Part shown: piece after piece, positions 18,777 through 27,954 of the stretch | Numbering within the stretch: position 1 is the first letter of the stretch | Layout of the letters: the number at the start of each line of letters is the position of its first letter | Assembly (NCBI RefSeq): GCF_022758295.1 | Contig: NZ_JALDWJ010000003.1 | Coordinates: 62,001 to 126,000 of the forward strand | DNA from: Lysobacter sp. CFH 32150 | GTDB taxonomy: Bacteria; Pseudomonadota; Gammaproteobacteria; Xanthomonadales; Xanthomonadaceae | Direction: 5' to 3' | Length of the DNA: 64,000 nt | Translations under genes and position numbers: made by a program | Notes under the pieces: model-generated | Told to the model about the DNA's origin: nothing | Databases searched by the model: none | Seen by the model: only the letters and a program-made list of their open reading frames with translations

Positions 18777-19688
18777 TCAGTCGATGCGGATTCCCGCCAG
18801 CCGTTCCAGCGCCTCGGCGTACTTCGCACGCGTGCGCTCGATCACTTCCGCGGGTAACCGCGGACCTGGCGCCGTCTTGTCCCAGTCCAACGTCTCCAGG
18901 TAGTCGCGCACGAACTGCTTGTCGTAGCTCGGCGGGCTGGTGCCGACCTGGTATTCGTCCGCAGGCCAGTAGCGCGACGAATCCGGCGTCAGCATCTCGT
19001 CCATCACGTACAGGCGGCCATCGGCGTCGGTGCCGAATTCGAACTTGGTGTCGGCGAGGATGATGCCGCGTTGCGCCGCATAGTCGCGGGCGTAGCTGTA
19101 CAGGCGCAGAGTCGCGTCGCGGACCTGTTCGGCGAGCTCGGCGCCGACGGTGCGGACCATGGTGTCGAAGTCGATGTTCTCGTCGTGGTCGCCAACCGCG
19201 GCCTTGGTGGACGGCGTGAAGATCGGCTGGGGCAGCTGTTCGGCCTGGCGCAGGTCGTTGGGCAAGGTGATGCCGCTGACGCGGCCGGTGCGCTGGTAGT
19301 CCTTCCAGCCGCTGCCGATCAGGTAGCCGCGGGCGATCGCCTCGATCGGCACCGGCTTCAGTTTCTTCGTCACCACCGCGCGCTTGGCGTACAGCGCCGG
19401 ATCGACACCCGCCGGTAGCACGCTGGCGACATCGATGCCGGTCAGGTGGTTGGGCAGCAGGTGCGCGGTCTTGTCGAACCAGAAATTGGAGATCTGGCAC
19501 AGCATCTCGCCCTTGCCCGGGATCGGGTCGGGCAGCACGACGTCGAAGGCGCTGAGCCGGTCGGTCGCCACGATGAGGAGTTTGTCGCCGGGCAGTTCGA
19601 ACACATCGCGGACCTTGCCGCGATGGCGCAGGGTCAGGCCGGGCAGGTCTGATTCAAGCAAATACGGTCGAAGCAGGGTGGTCGCCAC
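18777..19688 (-). CDS. purC: Phosphoribosylaminoimidazole-succinocarboxamide synthase
   Basis: SAICAR synthetase, an ATP-dependent ligase of de novo purine synthesis joining CAIR and aspartate. 303 residues, the length of the long (yeast-like) subtype. Diagnostic blocks are [13 protein letters not shown] near the N-terminus, [35 protein letters not shown] and [13 protein letters not shown]. The start is a GTG at 19688; the reading frame is open for 150 further codons upstream but that part is unconserved and lies over the start of the J-protein gene. No ribosome-binding site is evident. Confidence 0.94.
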   Translation of the reverse strand: MATTLLRPYLLESDLPGLTLRHRGKVRDVFELPGDKLLIVATDRLSAFDVVLPDPIPGKGEMLCQISNFWFDKTAHLLPNHLTGIDVASVLPAGVDPALYAKRAVVTKKLKPVPIEAIARGYLIGSGWKDYQRTGRVSGITLPNDLRQAEQLPQPIFTPSTKAAVGDHDENIDFDTMVRTVGAELAEQVRDATLRLYSYARDYAAQRGIILADTKFEFGTDADGRLYVMDEMLTPDSSRYWPADEYQVGTSPPSYDKQFVRDYLETLDWDKTAPGPRLPAEVIERTRAKYAEALERLAGIRID

Positions 19689-19760
19689 ACGCAGTCCATG
19701 GGAACGGCAGGGCGGCGTAGTGTACGCCGTGGTCCGCGTGCTGGCCTGTAAACTGGGACC

Positions 19761-20096
19761 ATGAAACAGCGTTGGTACGGAAAATTGCTCGGCTTCCTCG
19801 CCGGCGCGGCGCTGCTGCGGGCCAATCCGTTGCTCGGGGCCCTGATCGGCCTGCTGATCGGCCACGCCTTCGACTCCGACTGGTTCAAGAGCCCGCGTGA
19901 CAACCCGTACCGCGTGCTCGGCCTGACCGAGGAGGCGACCGACGCCGAAGTCGACCTCGCCTACCGCCGCCTGATCACCCAGTACCACCCGGACAAATTG
20001 ACCGGCGCCGCCGACGAGCTGCGCCGCCAGGCCGAAGCCAAGGCACGCGAGATCAACGGCGCCTACGACCGCATCCAGACGCTGCGCAAGCGGTAG
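19761..20096 (+). CDS. Small membrane-anchored J-domain protein (DjlA-like)
   Basis: A 111-residue co-chaperone that should stimulate an Hsp70 ATPase (DnaK) at the inner membrane. The N-terminal segment [13 protein letters not shown]...GALIGLLIG is a hydrophobic, glycine-spaced anchor like that of DjlA. The J-domain follows (about 48-108: [17 protein letters not shown]) with the essential HPD motif in TQYHPDKL. The TerB-like middle domain of DjlA is missing, so this is either a shortened DjlA or its own small family. The TAG stop is the GTAG of the REP that follows. Divergent from purC. Confidence 0.85.
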   Translation: MKQRWYGKLLGFLAGAALLRANPLLGALIGLLIGHAFDSDWFKSPRDNPYRVLGLTEEATDAEVDLAYRRLITQYHPDKLTGAADELRRQAEAKAREINGAYDRIQTLRKR

Positions 20097-20149
20097 GAGC
20101 GGCTTGCAGCCGCGAGCCTTTCGTTTTCGCGGCTGCAAGCCGCTCCTAC
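20093..20149. repeat. GTAG-type REP pair (inverted), second arm family
   Basis: Arms GTAGGAGCGGCTTGCAGCCG and its complement ending in CGCTCCTAC. The arm sequence differs from the GGGCGGG/GGGTGGG families elsewhere, so several REP subfamilies coexist. It supplies the stop of the J-protein and lies 24 nt before rpe. Confidence 0.82.
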
Positions 20150-20173
20150 AACAACCATGGTTCCCGAGGCGTT

Positions 20174-20848
20174 ATGCAACCAACTGTCATCGCCCCATCG
20201 ATCCTCTCCGCCAACTTCGCCAAGCTCGGCGAGGAAGTCGACCACGTGCTCAAGGCCGGCGCCGACTGGGTCCACTTCGACGTGATGGACAACCATTACG
20301 TGCCCAACCTGACCATCGGCCCGCTGGTGTGCGAGGCGCTGCGCAAGCACGGCGTAACCGCACCGATCGACGTGCACCTGATGATCGAGCCGGTCGATCG
20401 CATCGTCCCGGATTTCGCCAAGGCCGGCGCCACGCTGATCAGTTTCCATCCCGAGGCCAGCCACCACGTCCACCGCACCGTCCAGCTGATCAAGTCGCTC
20501 GGCTGCCAGGCCGGGCTGGTGCTGAATCCCGCCACGCCGGTCGAAGTGCTGGACTACGTGCTGGAGGAACTCGACCTGGTGCTGCTGATGTCGGTCAACC
20601 CCGGTTTCGGCGGCCAGGCTTTCATCCCTTCGGCGCTGGACAAGGTGCGCAAGGTGCGTGAGCGCATCGATCGCAGCGGCAAAGCGATCCGGCTCGAGAT
20701 CGATGGCGGCGTGAAGGCCGACAACATCGCCGAAATCGCCGCCGCGGGCGCCGACACTTTCGTTGCAGGTTCGGCGATTTTCAATGCCGCGGACTACGCC
20801 GACGTGATCGCGCGCATGAAGGCAGCCGTCGCAGGTACGCGCCGGTGA
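20174..20848 (+). CDS. rpe: Ribulose-phosphate 3-epimerase
   Basis: TIM-barrel enzyme interconverting ribulose 5-phosphate and xylulose 5-phosphate in the pentose phosphate pathway; 224 residues. Catalytic and metal-site blocks are [59 protein letters not shown] and [12 protein letters not shown]. The last codons overlap the rraA start by 4 nt (GTGA). Confidence 0.96.
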   Translation: MQPTVIAPSILSANFAKLGEEVDHVLKAGADWVHFDVMDNHYVPNLTIGPLVCEALRKHGVTAPIDVHLMIEPVDRIVPDFAKAGATLISFHPEASHHVHRTVQLIKSLGCQAGLVLNPATPVEVLDYVLEELDLVLLMSVNPGFGGQAFIPSALDKVRKVRERIDRSGKAIRLEIDGGVKADNIAEIAAAGADTFVAGSAIFNAADYADVIARMKAAVAGTRR

Positions 20849-21318
20849 ACACCTGCGACCTGTGCGACGCGCATGAGGCGCACGTGCGGGTGCTGGACCT
20901 GCCGCTGCGCGATTTCGGCGGACGGCTCGCCTTCTACGGGGTCGTCAGCACGATCAAGGCGTTCGAAGACAACTCGCGCGTGCGCGAGGCCGTCGACGAG
21001 CCTGGGCAGGGCCGGGTGCTGGTGATCGATGGTGGCGGTTCGACGCGCCGCGCCATGCTCGGCGACCTGCTGGCCGCCAAGGCGACGGAGAACGGCTGGG
21101 CCGGCGTCGTGATCTTTGGCGTGATCCGCGACAGCGTCGAGATTGCCGCGCTCGATCTGGGGGTCAAGGCGCTCGGCACCTGCCCGCGCAAGACCGACAA
21201 GTTCGACCAGGGCGAGCGCGACGTGGACGTGCACTTCGGCGGCGTGCATATCCGTCCCGGCGACTGGCTTTACGCCGACGTGGACGGCGTGGTGCTGGCT
21301 GACACGGCCCTGGGCTGA
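20845..21318 (+). CDS. rraA: RraA-family regulator of RNase E
   Basis: A 157-residue RraA-fold protein, known in E. coli as an inhibitor that binds RNase E; relatives are 4-hydroxy-4-methyl-2-oxoglutarate aldolases, an alternative reading. The family pattern is complete: [61 protein letters not shown] and [14 protein letters not shown]. The GTG start overlaps the rpe stop (GTGA), so translation is coupled to rpe. The hairpin just downstream has its T-tract on the other strand and does not terminate this operon. Confidence 0.88.
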   Translation: MNTCDLCDAHEAHVRVLDLPLRDFGGRLAFYGVVSTIKAFEDNSRVREAVDEPGQGRVLVIDGGGSTRRAMLGDLLAAKATENGWAGVVIFGVIRDSVEIAALDLGVKALGTCPRKTDKFDQGERDVDVHFGGVHIRPGDWLYADVDGVVLADTALG

Positions 21319-21330
21319 GGTCATACGCCC

Positions 21331-21405
21331 AAATAAAAAAGGTCGATGCCAGTGACCTGGCATCGACCCGGGGGGAAATTGGAGGCAATCCCGCCTCCGC
21401 CAGTC
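21331..21405 (-). ncRNA. Candidate minus-strand small RNA with rho-independent terminator
   Basis: Read on the minus strand: a 6-bp hairpin GGAGGC-GGGATT-GCCTCC (21398 to 21381), a short C-rich single-stranded stretch (CCCCCC), then an 11-bp terminator stem (21368-21358 with 21351-21341) followed directly by T6ATTT. No minus-strand protein gene ends here; the nearest minus-strand gene to the right is over 7 kb away. A weak promoter-like pair, TTGGCG (21438-21433) and CATAAC (21417-21412) with 15-nt spacing, would give a transcript of about 75 nt. Confidence 0.5.
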
Positions 21406-21466
21406 GTCCTTGTTATGGCCTTCCATGCTCCGCGCCAATGGTGACGCGCGCGTGACAACGCTTTAA

Positions 21467-21617
21467 GCCCCTCTCCCACCGGGAGAGGGGTTGGGGTGAG
21501 GGGCGGCGGAGCGAAAGCAATTCAATGGCCCAGGGTATGGTGCCGCGATCTCGTTCTCATTGGCTTCGTCGCCCCTCATCCGGCGCTATGCGCCACCTTC
21601 TCCCGATGGGAGAAGGG
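21467..21617. repeat. Composite palindromic repeat upstream of trpE
   Basis: Two inner hairpins (CCCCTCTCCC/GGGAGAGGGG at 21468-21490, CCTTCTCCC/GGGAGAAGG at 21596-21616) and an outer inverted pair (GGGGTGAGGGGCG with CGCCCCTCATCC). Blocks of this type are common between genes in high-GC proteobacteria. It ends 38 nt before the trpE start and with the candidate RNA fills the 336-nt gap. Confidence 0.7.
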
Positions 21618-21654
21618 AGGGCATACTGCTGCGCCGCACATCGCAATCCGCCGC

Positions 21655-23133
21655 ATGCACCCCGACGCCGACCAGTTCCGCCAACTCGCCGATGCCGGCC
21701 ACACCCGCATCCCGGTCGTGCGCGAGGTGTTGTCCGACCTCGACACGCCGCTGTCGGTCTACCTGAAACTTGCCGATGGTCCGCACACTTACCTGTTCGA
21801 GTCGATCGAAGGCGGCGAGCGCTTCGGCCGTTACTCGATCATCGGTTTGCCGGCGCGGCGCGTTTACGCGTTTGCGGGGCACACGTTGTTCGTGACCGAG
21901 AACGGCGAACTGCTCGAAAGCCGCGTGGTCGAGGATCCGTTCGCCGAAGTCGAACGCCTGCGGGCCGAGCACTCGGTGCCGAAGATTCCGGGCCTGCCGG
22001 GCTTCACCGGCGGCCTGGTCGGCTGGTTCGGCTTCGAATGCATCCAGTACATCGAACCGAGGCTGGCCGGCGGCGATAAACCCGACGAACTCGGAACGCC
22101 CGACATCCTGCTGATGCTCAGCGAGGAAGTCGCGGTGTTCGACAATCTCAAGGGCCGGTTGTACCTGATCGTGCACGCCGATCCCCGCGAACCGCAGGCC
22201 TGGGCGCGCGCCAACCGTCGTCTCGATGCGTTGAGCCATCGCCTGCGCCACGGTGGCGCGCCGTATCCGGAAACACTGGTGCCGGCCGCGCTGGACGAAA
22301 GCCACTTCGTCTCCGGTTTCACCAAGGAAGGCTTCATCGCCGCGGTGGAAAAATCGAAGGAGCTGATCCGCGCCGGCGACATCTTCCAGGTGGTGCTGTC
22401 GCAGCGCCTGAGCGTGCCGTTCCAGGCGCGCCCGGTCGATGTGTACCGTGCGCTGCGTGCGTTGAATCCGTCGCCGTACATGTATTTCCTCGATGTCGGC
22501 GACACGCAAGTGGTCGGTTCGTCGCCGGAGATCCTCGTCCGCCTGCAGGACGGCGAAATCACCGTGCGCCCGATCGCCGGCACCCGCCCGCGCGGCCAGA
22601 CGCCGGAAGAAGACGCCGCGCTCGAAGCCGAATTGCTGGCCGATCCAAAGGAGCGCGCCGAACACCTGATGTTGATCGATCTCGGTCGCAACGATGCCGG
22701 CCGCGTCAGCGTCGCAGGCAGCGTCGAAGTCGGCGAGCAGTTTGTGATCGAACGCTACAGCCACGTGATGCACATCGTCAGCGAAGTCACCGGCAAGCTG
22801 CAGCCGGGCCTGAGCTATGCCGACGTGTTGCGCGCGACGTTCCCCGCCGGCACCGTTTCCGGTGCGCCCAAGATCCGCGCGCTGGAAGTGATCCGCGAAC
22901 TCGAACCGGTCAAGCGCAACGTCTATTCCGGCGCCGTCGGCTACATCGGCTGGCATGGCGATGCCGACACCGCCATCGCCATCCGCACCGCCGTCATCCA
23001 GGACGGTCGCCTGCACGTGCAGGCGGGAGCCGGCATCGTCTACGACTCCGATCCGCAGAAGGAGTGGGAAGAGACGATGAACAAGGGCCGCGCCCTGTTC
23101 AGGGCAGTAGCGGAAGCCGCTCGCGGTCTCTGA
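21655..23133 (+). CDS. trpE: Anthranilate synthase component I
   Basis: Chorismate-to-anthranilate enzyme, first step of tryptophan synthesis, acting with TrpG; 492 residues. N-terminal regulatory region with the feedback-site-like [20 protein letters not shown], then the chorismate-binding domain with [36 protein letters not shown] and [17 protein letters not shown]. The start MHPDADQF is chosen from family alignment; the frame is open 159 nt upstream through the composite repeat, but that part is not conserved. trpG lies about 1.9 kb downstream, separated by two unrelated genes. Confidence 0.96.
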   Translation: MHPDADQFRQLADAGHTRIPVVREVLSDLDTPLSVYLKLADGPHTYLFESIEGGERFGRYSIIGLPARRVYAFAGHTLFVTENGELLESRVVEDPFAEVERLRAEHSVPKIPGLPGFTGGLVGWFGFECIQYIEPRLAGGDKPDELGTPDILLMLSEEVAVFDNLKGRLYLIVHADPREPQAWARANRRLDALSHRLRHGGAPYPETLVPAALDESHFVSGFTKEGFIAAVEKSKELIRAGDIFQVVLSQRLSVPFQARPVDVYRALRALNPSPYMYFLDVGDTQVVGSSPEILVRLQDGEITVRPIAGTRPRGQTPEEDAALEAELLADPKERAEHLMLIDLGRNDAGRVSVAGSVEVGEQFVIERYSHVMHIVSEVTGKLQPGLSYADVLRATFPAGTVSGAPKIRALEVIRELEPVKRNVYSGAVGYIGWHGDADTAIAIRTAVIQDGRLHVQAGAGIVYDSDPQKEWEETMNKGRALFRAVAEAARGL

Positions 23134-23265
23134 TCCGCCGTTCGACCGGCTGGCCTGGCCGTGGACATCTGCACACAACGTTTCCTTCACATGACAGACC
23201 GTCCAATCCTCCACGGGACGGGATAGGGGACACACCAGACGTAAAACGCGACGCGGGAGGGAGCC

Positions 23266-23976
23266 ATGCAAGTCGTCGATGACACGAAGGTGCGGTCACG
23301 TTTCTCCATCGCCGGGCATCCGCAGGTCATCGAACTGATCTGCCCGCATTGCCTGAAGGAAGCCACGTTCACGGTCAAGGCCTGGAGCGAGCACGCGGGC
23401 CAGGTCGCTGCGACCGAAGTGCCATGCCCTCGCTGCAACATCGGCGTGTTGTTCCTGGAGTTGCTCGACCATCGCGATTCGCACGACGAGTCCACCCTCT
23501 ACATGCACCCCGATCCGGTCGGGCGCGAGGGCATCGCCGGGGTCGAGCACTTGCGCACTCTGTCGTCCCCGTTGGCGCGCAGTTACGACTCCGCGCTCAA
23601 GCTGTACAACCACGGCGAATGGGGCTCAGCCGCGCTCACCGTCCGCCACCTGCTCGAAGGCCTGGCCACGCGCCTGCTAGGCGACGCCCAGCGCGACCTG
23701 CCACTGGCCCGTCAGCTCGAGGCCCTGCCCAAGGACGTCGACCTGGCCAAGCCACTACAGGACATTGCCCCGTTGCTCGCCCCCGGCGGCACATTCGGCC
23801 GCCAGTTCGACGACGAGACCAGCATCGACCAGGTCACCGCCGAACAACTGCTGGACCTGGCCGAACAACTGATCAGTTACCTGGTCGTCCTGCCCGGCAC
23901 CATGGCCGAACTCAAGAGTCGCATCGCCACGGCCCCGGTCCCGCTGCGCCGCGGCGCCAGCAACAGCGCCGCCTGA
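23266..23976 (+). CDS. Zinc-ribbon protein with DUF4145-like C-terminal domain
   Basis: A 236-residue protein of unknown function. An N-terminal zinc ribbon is formed by CPHC and CPRC (about residues 25-58). The C-terminal half (about 100-215) is helical with YDSALKLYNHGEWGSAALTV and RHLLEGLATRLLG, the arrangement seen in DUF4145 proteins, some of which occur in restriction or defence loci. Here the neighbours are trpE and an esterase, so no defence context is seen. GGGAGG lies 6 nt before the ATG. Confidence 0.75.
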   Translation: MQVVDDTKVRSRFSIAGHPQVIELICPHCLKEATFTVKAWSEHAGQVAATEVPCPRCNIGVLFLELLDHRDSHDESTLYMHPDPVGREGIAGVEHLRTLSSPLARSYDSALKLYNHGEWGSAALTVRHLLEGLATRLLGDAQRDLPLARQLEALPKDVDLAKPLQDIAPLLAPGGTFGRQFDDETSIDQVTAEQLLDLAEQLISYLVVLPGTMAELKSRIATAPVPLRRGASNSAA

Positions 23977-24237
23977 CTGCACCGCCCCGCGGCCACGCCG
24001 CGGGTGTGCGTCCAAAGCAATCACGCAATGCAGTAACCTGCCGGGCTTCTGCGCAGGCATCGCCCATGGGTCGAGTGCGGCCATGGCGAGGCTCTGCGTT
24101 TCGATGGGTTTTTCTGGCGGGGGTTTCCGGCGGGGCGTCGCATTGCTCGTCATTGAAGTCGGCGAACCCGGCATGGCAACGAAGGCAACCTAGTACGGTA
24201 ACGAGATGAACTTTTGCTTCCAGCGAATGAGTCCTTC

Positions 24238-25062
24238 ATGAAAGCGATCGGCATTGCGTTGCTTGTGGCACTTTGGATGGTCCGCGCACCGATTGCGATA
24301 GCGCAGGATGCCGCAGTCACGCATCAACCAACGGCGCAGTGCCACGCGACCATCGCCGATGCGAAAGCGGAGCGGCTGGCGGGTTTCTGCTACGAGCAGT
24401 TCGTGGTGAATGCCGCACCGGATAGCACCGACCTCCCAATGGTCGTTGCGCTGCACTGGATGAGATCCACGCCTGCCGAGTTCAAGCAATACTTCGCTGG
24501 TTTGCGACAACCGGCGCGCGTGGTCCTGCTACAGGGGCCTTACCCGCAGAAGGAAGGCTTCTCCTTCTTCGCGACGTCGCCACGCAATTACTACCGACTG
24601 CCGGCTGGCGAAAAGCAACAACAGCTGCTGGAAGAAACCGACAAGCTGGCCCGATTTCTTGCCGAGATTGCCGGCCGATATCCGGCCAGCAGCAGGCCGG
24701 TACTGATTGGAGCATCGCAGGGAGGCGATTTGAGCTACGCCGTCGCCGTCCGTCATCCGACGACGATCAGCTTGGCGGTGCCGCTCCTGGCGATCCTGGA
24801 CGAGCGCATCATGCCGCCTGCGGCTCGCAGTGCCGTTCCGATCCATGCCTTCCACGGTACCGACGACCCGGTGGTCGCCGTCGCCGACGCCAGGAAGTAT
24901 GTCGCCGCCCTCCAGCAGTCCGGATACGAAGCCAGGTTGCGGGAGTATTCGGGCCTCAAGCACGACATATCAGGCACCATGCAACGGGATTACCTCGATC
25001 TGATTGACAAGCACCTGGTTGCACGCTCCAACGCTGCGATCAACGAACACCAAAGCAAGTAG
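24238..25062 (+). CDS. Exported alpha/beta hydrolase (phospholipase/carboxylesterase type)
   Basis: A 274-residue secreted or periplasmic serine esterase. Signal peptide MKAIGIALLVALWMVRAPIA with likely cleavage after IAIAQ. The alpha/beta-hydrolase triad is visible: nucleophile Ser in GASQGG, Asp in FHGTDDPVV, His in GLKHD. An early block MVVALHWMRS gives the oxyanion-side strand. The start at 24238 rather than 24214 is chosen to begin the signal peptide. It sits between trpE and trpG with a 15-nt gap to trpG and may be cotranscribed, although no metabolic link to tryptophan is apparent. Confidence 0.82.
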   Translation: MKAIGIALLVALWMVRAPIAIAQDAAVTHQPTAQCHATIADAKAERLAGFCYEQFVVNAAPDSTDLPMVVALHWMRSTPAEFKQYFAGLRQPARVVLLQGPYPQKEGFSFFATSPRNYYRLPAGEKQQQLLEETDKLARFLAEIAGRYPASSRPVLIGASQGGDLSYAVAVRHPTTISLAVPLLAILDERIMPPAARSAVPIHAFHGTDDPVVAVADARKYVAALQQSGYEARLREYSGLKHDISGTMQRDYLDLIDKHLVARSNAAINEHQSK

Positions 25063-25077
25063 GAACCGCAATCCGCC

Positions 25078-25656
25078 ATGGTCTTGATGATCGACAACTA
25101 CGACAGCTTCACCTACAACCTCGTGCAGTACCTGCAGGCACTGGGGGCGGAGGTGAAGGTGGTGCGCAACGACGAGCTGTCGGTGGCGCAGATCGACGCG
25201 CTCGCGCCGGAGCGGATCGTGATTTCGCCGGGGCCGGGGACGCCGAGTTCGGCAGGCGTATCGGTCGAGATGATTCGTGAGCTCGGCACGCGAATACCGA
25301 TCCTGGGCGTGTGCCTGGGCCACCAGAGTCTTGGCGAGGCCTACGGCGGCGATGTGATTCGCGCCAAAACCATCATGCACGGCAAGACCTCGCGCATCCG
25401 CCACGAGGGCAAGGGCGTGTTCGTCGGCTTGCCGGATGGTTATGAGGCCACCCGTTACCACTCGCTGGTGGTATCGCGCCAGACGCTGCCGGCATGCCTG
25501 GAGATCACCGCCTGGACCGACAACGAGGACGGGAGCTTCGACGAGATCATGGGGCTGCGGCACCGCGAGCACCCGGTCGAGGGCGTGCAGTTCCATCCCG
25601 AATCGATCCTGACCGAGCACGGGCATGCGTTGTTGAAGAACTTCCTTACGCGATAA
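25078..25656 (+). CDS. trpG: Anthranilate/aminodeoxychorismate synthase glutamine amidotransferase
   Basis: Class I glutamine amidotransferase supplying ammonia to TrpE (and probably also to PabB, since one subunit often serves both); 192 residues. The catalytic triad is visible: Cys in [11 protein letters not shown] (about 79), His and Glu in [13 protein letters not shown] (about 170). The N-terminal [16 protein letters not shown] is diagnostic. It is the first of the close-packed trpG-trpD-ABM-trpC-HAD unit; a REP pair separates it from trpD. Confidence 0.94.
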   Translation: MVLMIDNYDSFTYNLVQYLQALGAEVKVVRNDELSVAQIDALAPERIVISPGPGTPSSAGVSVEMIRELGTRIPILGVCLGHQSLGEAYGGDVIRAKTIMHGKTSRIRHEGKGVFVGLPDGYEATRYHSLVVSRQTLPACLEITAWTDNEDGSFDEIMGLRHREHPVEGVQFHPESILTEHGHALLKNFLTR

Positions 25657-25658
25657 TC

Positions 25659-25714
25659 GTAGGGTGGGCCTTGGCCCACCGATTCTTACGCCGGTGGGCC
25701 AAGGCCCACCCTAC
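25659..25714. repeat. GTAG-type REP pair inside the trp operon
   Basis: Arms GTAGGGTGGGCCTTGGCCCACC and its complement ending in CCCACCCTAC, spacer about 12 nt. It fills nearly the whole trpG-trpD gap; trpD starts 8 nt after its last base. Confidence 0.85.
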
Positions 25715-25722
25715 AGGCCGCC

Positions 25723-26769
25723 ATGTCAATCACCCCGCAAGAAGCCCTGCAGCGCACCATCGAGCATCGCGAGATCTTCCACGACGAGATGGTGGATCTG
25801 ATGCGGCAGATCATGCGTGGCGAGATGTCGCCGGTGATGGCCGCGGCGATCATGACCGGGCTGCGGGTGAAGAAGGAAACCGTCGGCGAGATCGCCGGCG
25901 CGGCGATGGTGATGCGCGAGTTCGCGCGGCCGGTGCACGTCGCTGACAAGACGAACCTGGTCGATATCGTCGGTACCGGCGGCGATGGTGCGCACACGTT
26001 CAATATCTCGACCGCATCGATGTTCGTCGCCGCGGCGGCGGGTGCCAAGGTCGCCAAGCATGGCAACCGCAGCGTGTCGTCGAAGTCCGGGAGCGCCGAC
26101 GTGCTGGAAGCGCTGGGTGCGGCGATCGAGTTGCAGCCAGCGCAGGTCGCGCGCTGCATCGATGCCTGCGCTATCGGTTTCATGTTCGCCCCCGTGCACC
26201 ATCCAGCGATGAAAGTCGTCGCGCCGGTGCGGCGCGAGATGGGCGTGCGCACGCTGTTCAACATCCTCGGCCCGCTCACCAACCCGGCCGATGCGCCGAG
26301 CATCCTGATGGGCGTGTTCCATCCCGACCTGGTCGGCATCCAGGTGCGCGTGCTGCAGCGGTTGGGCGCGCAGCGCGCGCTGGTGGTATGGGGCCGCGAT
26401 GGCATGGATGAAATCTCGCTCGGCGCCGCCACGCTGGTGGGCGAACTGCGCGATGGTGTGGTGCGCGAGTACGAAGTGCATCCGGAGGATTTCGGCATCA
26501 ACATGGCCGCCAGTCGCAACCTGCGCGTGAATGACGCGAGCGAATCGAAGGCGATGGTGCTACAGGCGCTGGAGAACCGGCCGGGACTGCCGTTGGAAAT
26601 CGTTGCGCTGAATGCTGGTGCAGCTTTGTACGTCAGCGGCGTCGCCGATTCGATCGCCGATGGCATCGCCCGCTCCCGTGAGGCGCTCGCGTCCGGCGCG
26701 GCGATGGCGAAGCTGCAGGATTTCGTGGCGACGACGCGCAAGCTCGCCAGTGAAAACGAGCGCGGATGA
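25723..26769 (+). CDS. trpD: Anthranilate phosphoribosyltransferase
   Basis: Transfers phosphoribose from PRPP to anthranilate, second step of tryptophan synthesis; 348 residues. The PRPP-binding loop [16 protein letters not shown] is at about 85-100, followed by [21 protein letters not shown]. The second metal-site region is [10 protein letters not shown]. The ATG follows the REP element by 8 nt with only a poor ribosome-binding site, so translation may rely on coupling or on structure in the REP. The last codons overlap the next gene (ATGA). Confidence 0.95.
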   Translation: MSITPQEALQRTIEHREIFHDEMVDLMRQIMRGEMSPVMAAAIMTGLRVKKETVGEIAGAAMVMREFARPVHVADKTNLVDIVGTGGDGAHTFNISTASMFVAAAAGAKVAKHGNRSVSSKSGSADVLEALGAAIELQPAQVARCIDACAIGFMFAPVHHPAMKVVAPVRREMGVRTLFNILGPLTNPADAPSILMGVFHPDLVGIQVRVLQRLGAQRALVVWGRDGMDEISLGAATLVGELRDGVVREYEVHPEDFGINMAASRNLRVNDASESKAMVLQALENRPGLPLEIVALNAGAALYVSGVADSIADGIARSREALASGAAMAKLQDFVATTRKLASENERG

Positions 26770-27125
26770 CCATGGACATGAAGCGCTTCGCGAATACGCC
26801 GCAGCCGCCGTATTACGCGGTGATCTTTACCTCGCTGCGCAATGCCGACGATGCGGCAGGCTACGGCGAGGCGGCCGAGCGCATGGTCGAACTAGCCTCC
26901 CAGGTGCCGGGATTCCTCGGCGTGGAATCCACCCGCGACGAGGCAGGTTTCGGCCTCACAGTCAGCTACTGGGCCGACCCTGTGGCGATCACCGCCTGGC
27001 GCACGCAGGTCGAGCACGCGGAGACCCGCCAGCGCGGGCGCAGGACGTGGTACGACCATTTCGAAGTGCGCGTCGCCAGGGTCGAGCGCGCCTACAACTG
27101 GAGCAGGTGGCCCGCGAATGAGTGA
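26766..27125 (+). CDS. Antibiotic biosynthesis monooxygenase (ABM)-fold protein
   Basis: A 119-residue ferredoxin-like-fold protein of the ABM type: [50 protein letters not shown] and [21 protein letters not shown] proteins include heme-degrading and quinone monooxygenases, but many have unknown roles. It overlaps trpD at its start (ATGA) and trpC at its end (8 nt), so it is translated as part of the trp operon. I recall a similar gene at this place in related genomes, but no tryptophan-related role is known to me. Confidence 0.8.
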   Translation: MTMDMKRFANTPQPPYYAVIFTSLRNADDAAGYGEAAERMVELASQVPGFLGVESTRDEAGFGLTVSYWADPVAITAWRTQVEHAETRQRGRRTWYDHFEVRVARVERAYNWSRWPANE

Positions 27126-27954
27126 CATGCCGTTGAGCAGCGCGCGATCGACCGGCACGCAATTGAACGACGTGCTCCGCGCCATCCTGCGGCGCAAGGT
27201 CGAGGAAGTCGCCGAACGCAGCGCACGAATACCGCTAGCTGAGTTGTCGGCGCGCGCCGCCGATGCTCCGCCGACCCGCGGCTTCGCCACCGCGGTCGCA
27301 GCGAAGATTGCGGCCGGGCAGTCGGCGGTGATCGCCGAAGTCAAGAAAGCGAGCCCGTCCAAGGGCGTGATCCGCGCCGATTTCGATCCCGCCGCCATCG
27401 CACGCAGCTATGAAGCCGGTGGCGCGGCTTGTTTGTCCGTGCTGACCGACGTCGATTACTTCCAGGGCAGCGACGCCTATCTGCAGCAGGCGCGTGCCGC
27501 GTGCGCGTTGCCGGTGCTGCGCAAGGACTTCACCATCGATGCCTACCAGGTGCACGAGGCGCGCGTGCTCGGCGCCGATTGCATCCTGCTGATCGTGGCC
27601 GCGCTCAGCGACACGCAGCTTGCCGAACTGTCGGCGTTGGCGATGGCGCTGGACCTGGATGTGCTGGTCGAAGTACACAACCTCGATGAACTCGAACGCG
27701 CCTTGCAGGTGCCGGCGCCGCTGCTCGGCATCAATAACCGCAACCTGCGCACGTTCGATGTTTCGCTCGACACCACGCTGGCGCTCAAGGATGCGGTGCC
27801 GCGCGACCGGATCCTGGTCACCGAAAGCGGCATCCTCGCGCCGGCCGATGTACAGAAGATGCGCGCCGCCGGGATCGATGCCTTCCTGGTCGGCGAGGCC
27901 TTCATGCGTGAAGCCGATCCCGGTACGGCGCTGCGACGTCTGTTCAATCCATGA
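27118..27954 (+). CDS. trpC: Indole-3-glycerol phosphate synthase
   Basis: Closes the pyrrole ring to give indole-3-glycerol phosphate in tryptophan synthesis; monofunctional TIM barrel of 278 residues (no TrpF fusion). Blocks include [60 protein letters not shown] and [13 protein letters not shown]. The ATG is inside the end of the ABM gene (8-nt overlap); an internal Met at residue 4 is the other option. trpF, trpB and trpA are not in the window. Confidence 0.95.
   Translation: MSDMPLSSARSTGTQLNDVLRAILRRKVEEVAERSARIPLAELSARAADAPPTRGFATAVAAKIAAGQSAVIAEVKKASPSKGVIRADFDPAAIARSYEAGGAACLSVLTDVDYFQGSDAYLQQARAACALPVLRKDFTIDAYQVHEARVLGADCILLIVAALSDTQLAELSALAMALDLDVLVEVHNLDELERALQVPAPLLGINNRNLRTFDVSLDTTLALKDAVPRDRILVTESGILAPADVQKMRAAGIDAFLVGEAFMREADPGTALRRLFNP

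Noticed and set aside
18777-20138. 453-codon ORF ending in PurC with a 150-residue N-terminal extension
   Set aside because: The extension is not purC-like and covers the opposite-strand start of the J-protein; the family start is the GTG at 19688.
21331-21368. Hairpin considered as terminator of rpe-rraA
   Set aside because: The T-tract follows only on the minus strand; on the plus strand the hairpin is followed by G-rich sequence.
21319-21654. trp attenuator or leader peptide before trpE
   Set aside because: No short ORF with tandem Trp codons and no plus-strand terminator before trpE were seen.
23266-23976. DUF4145-type protein as part of a defence island
   Set aside because: Neighbours are trpE and an esterase; no nuclease, methylase or helicase lies near.
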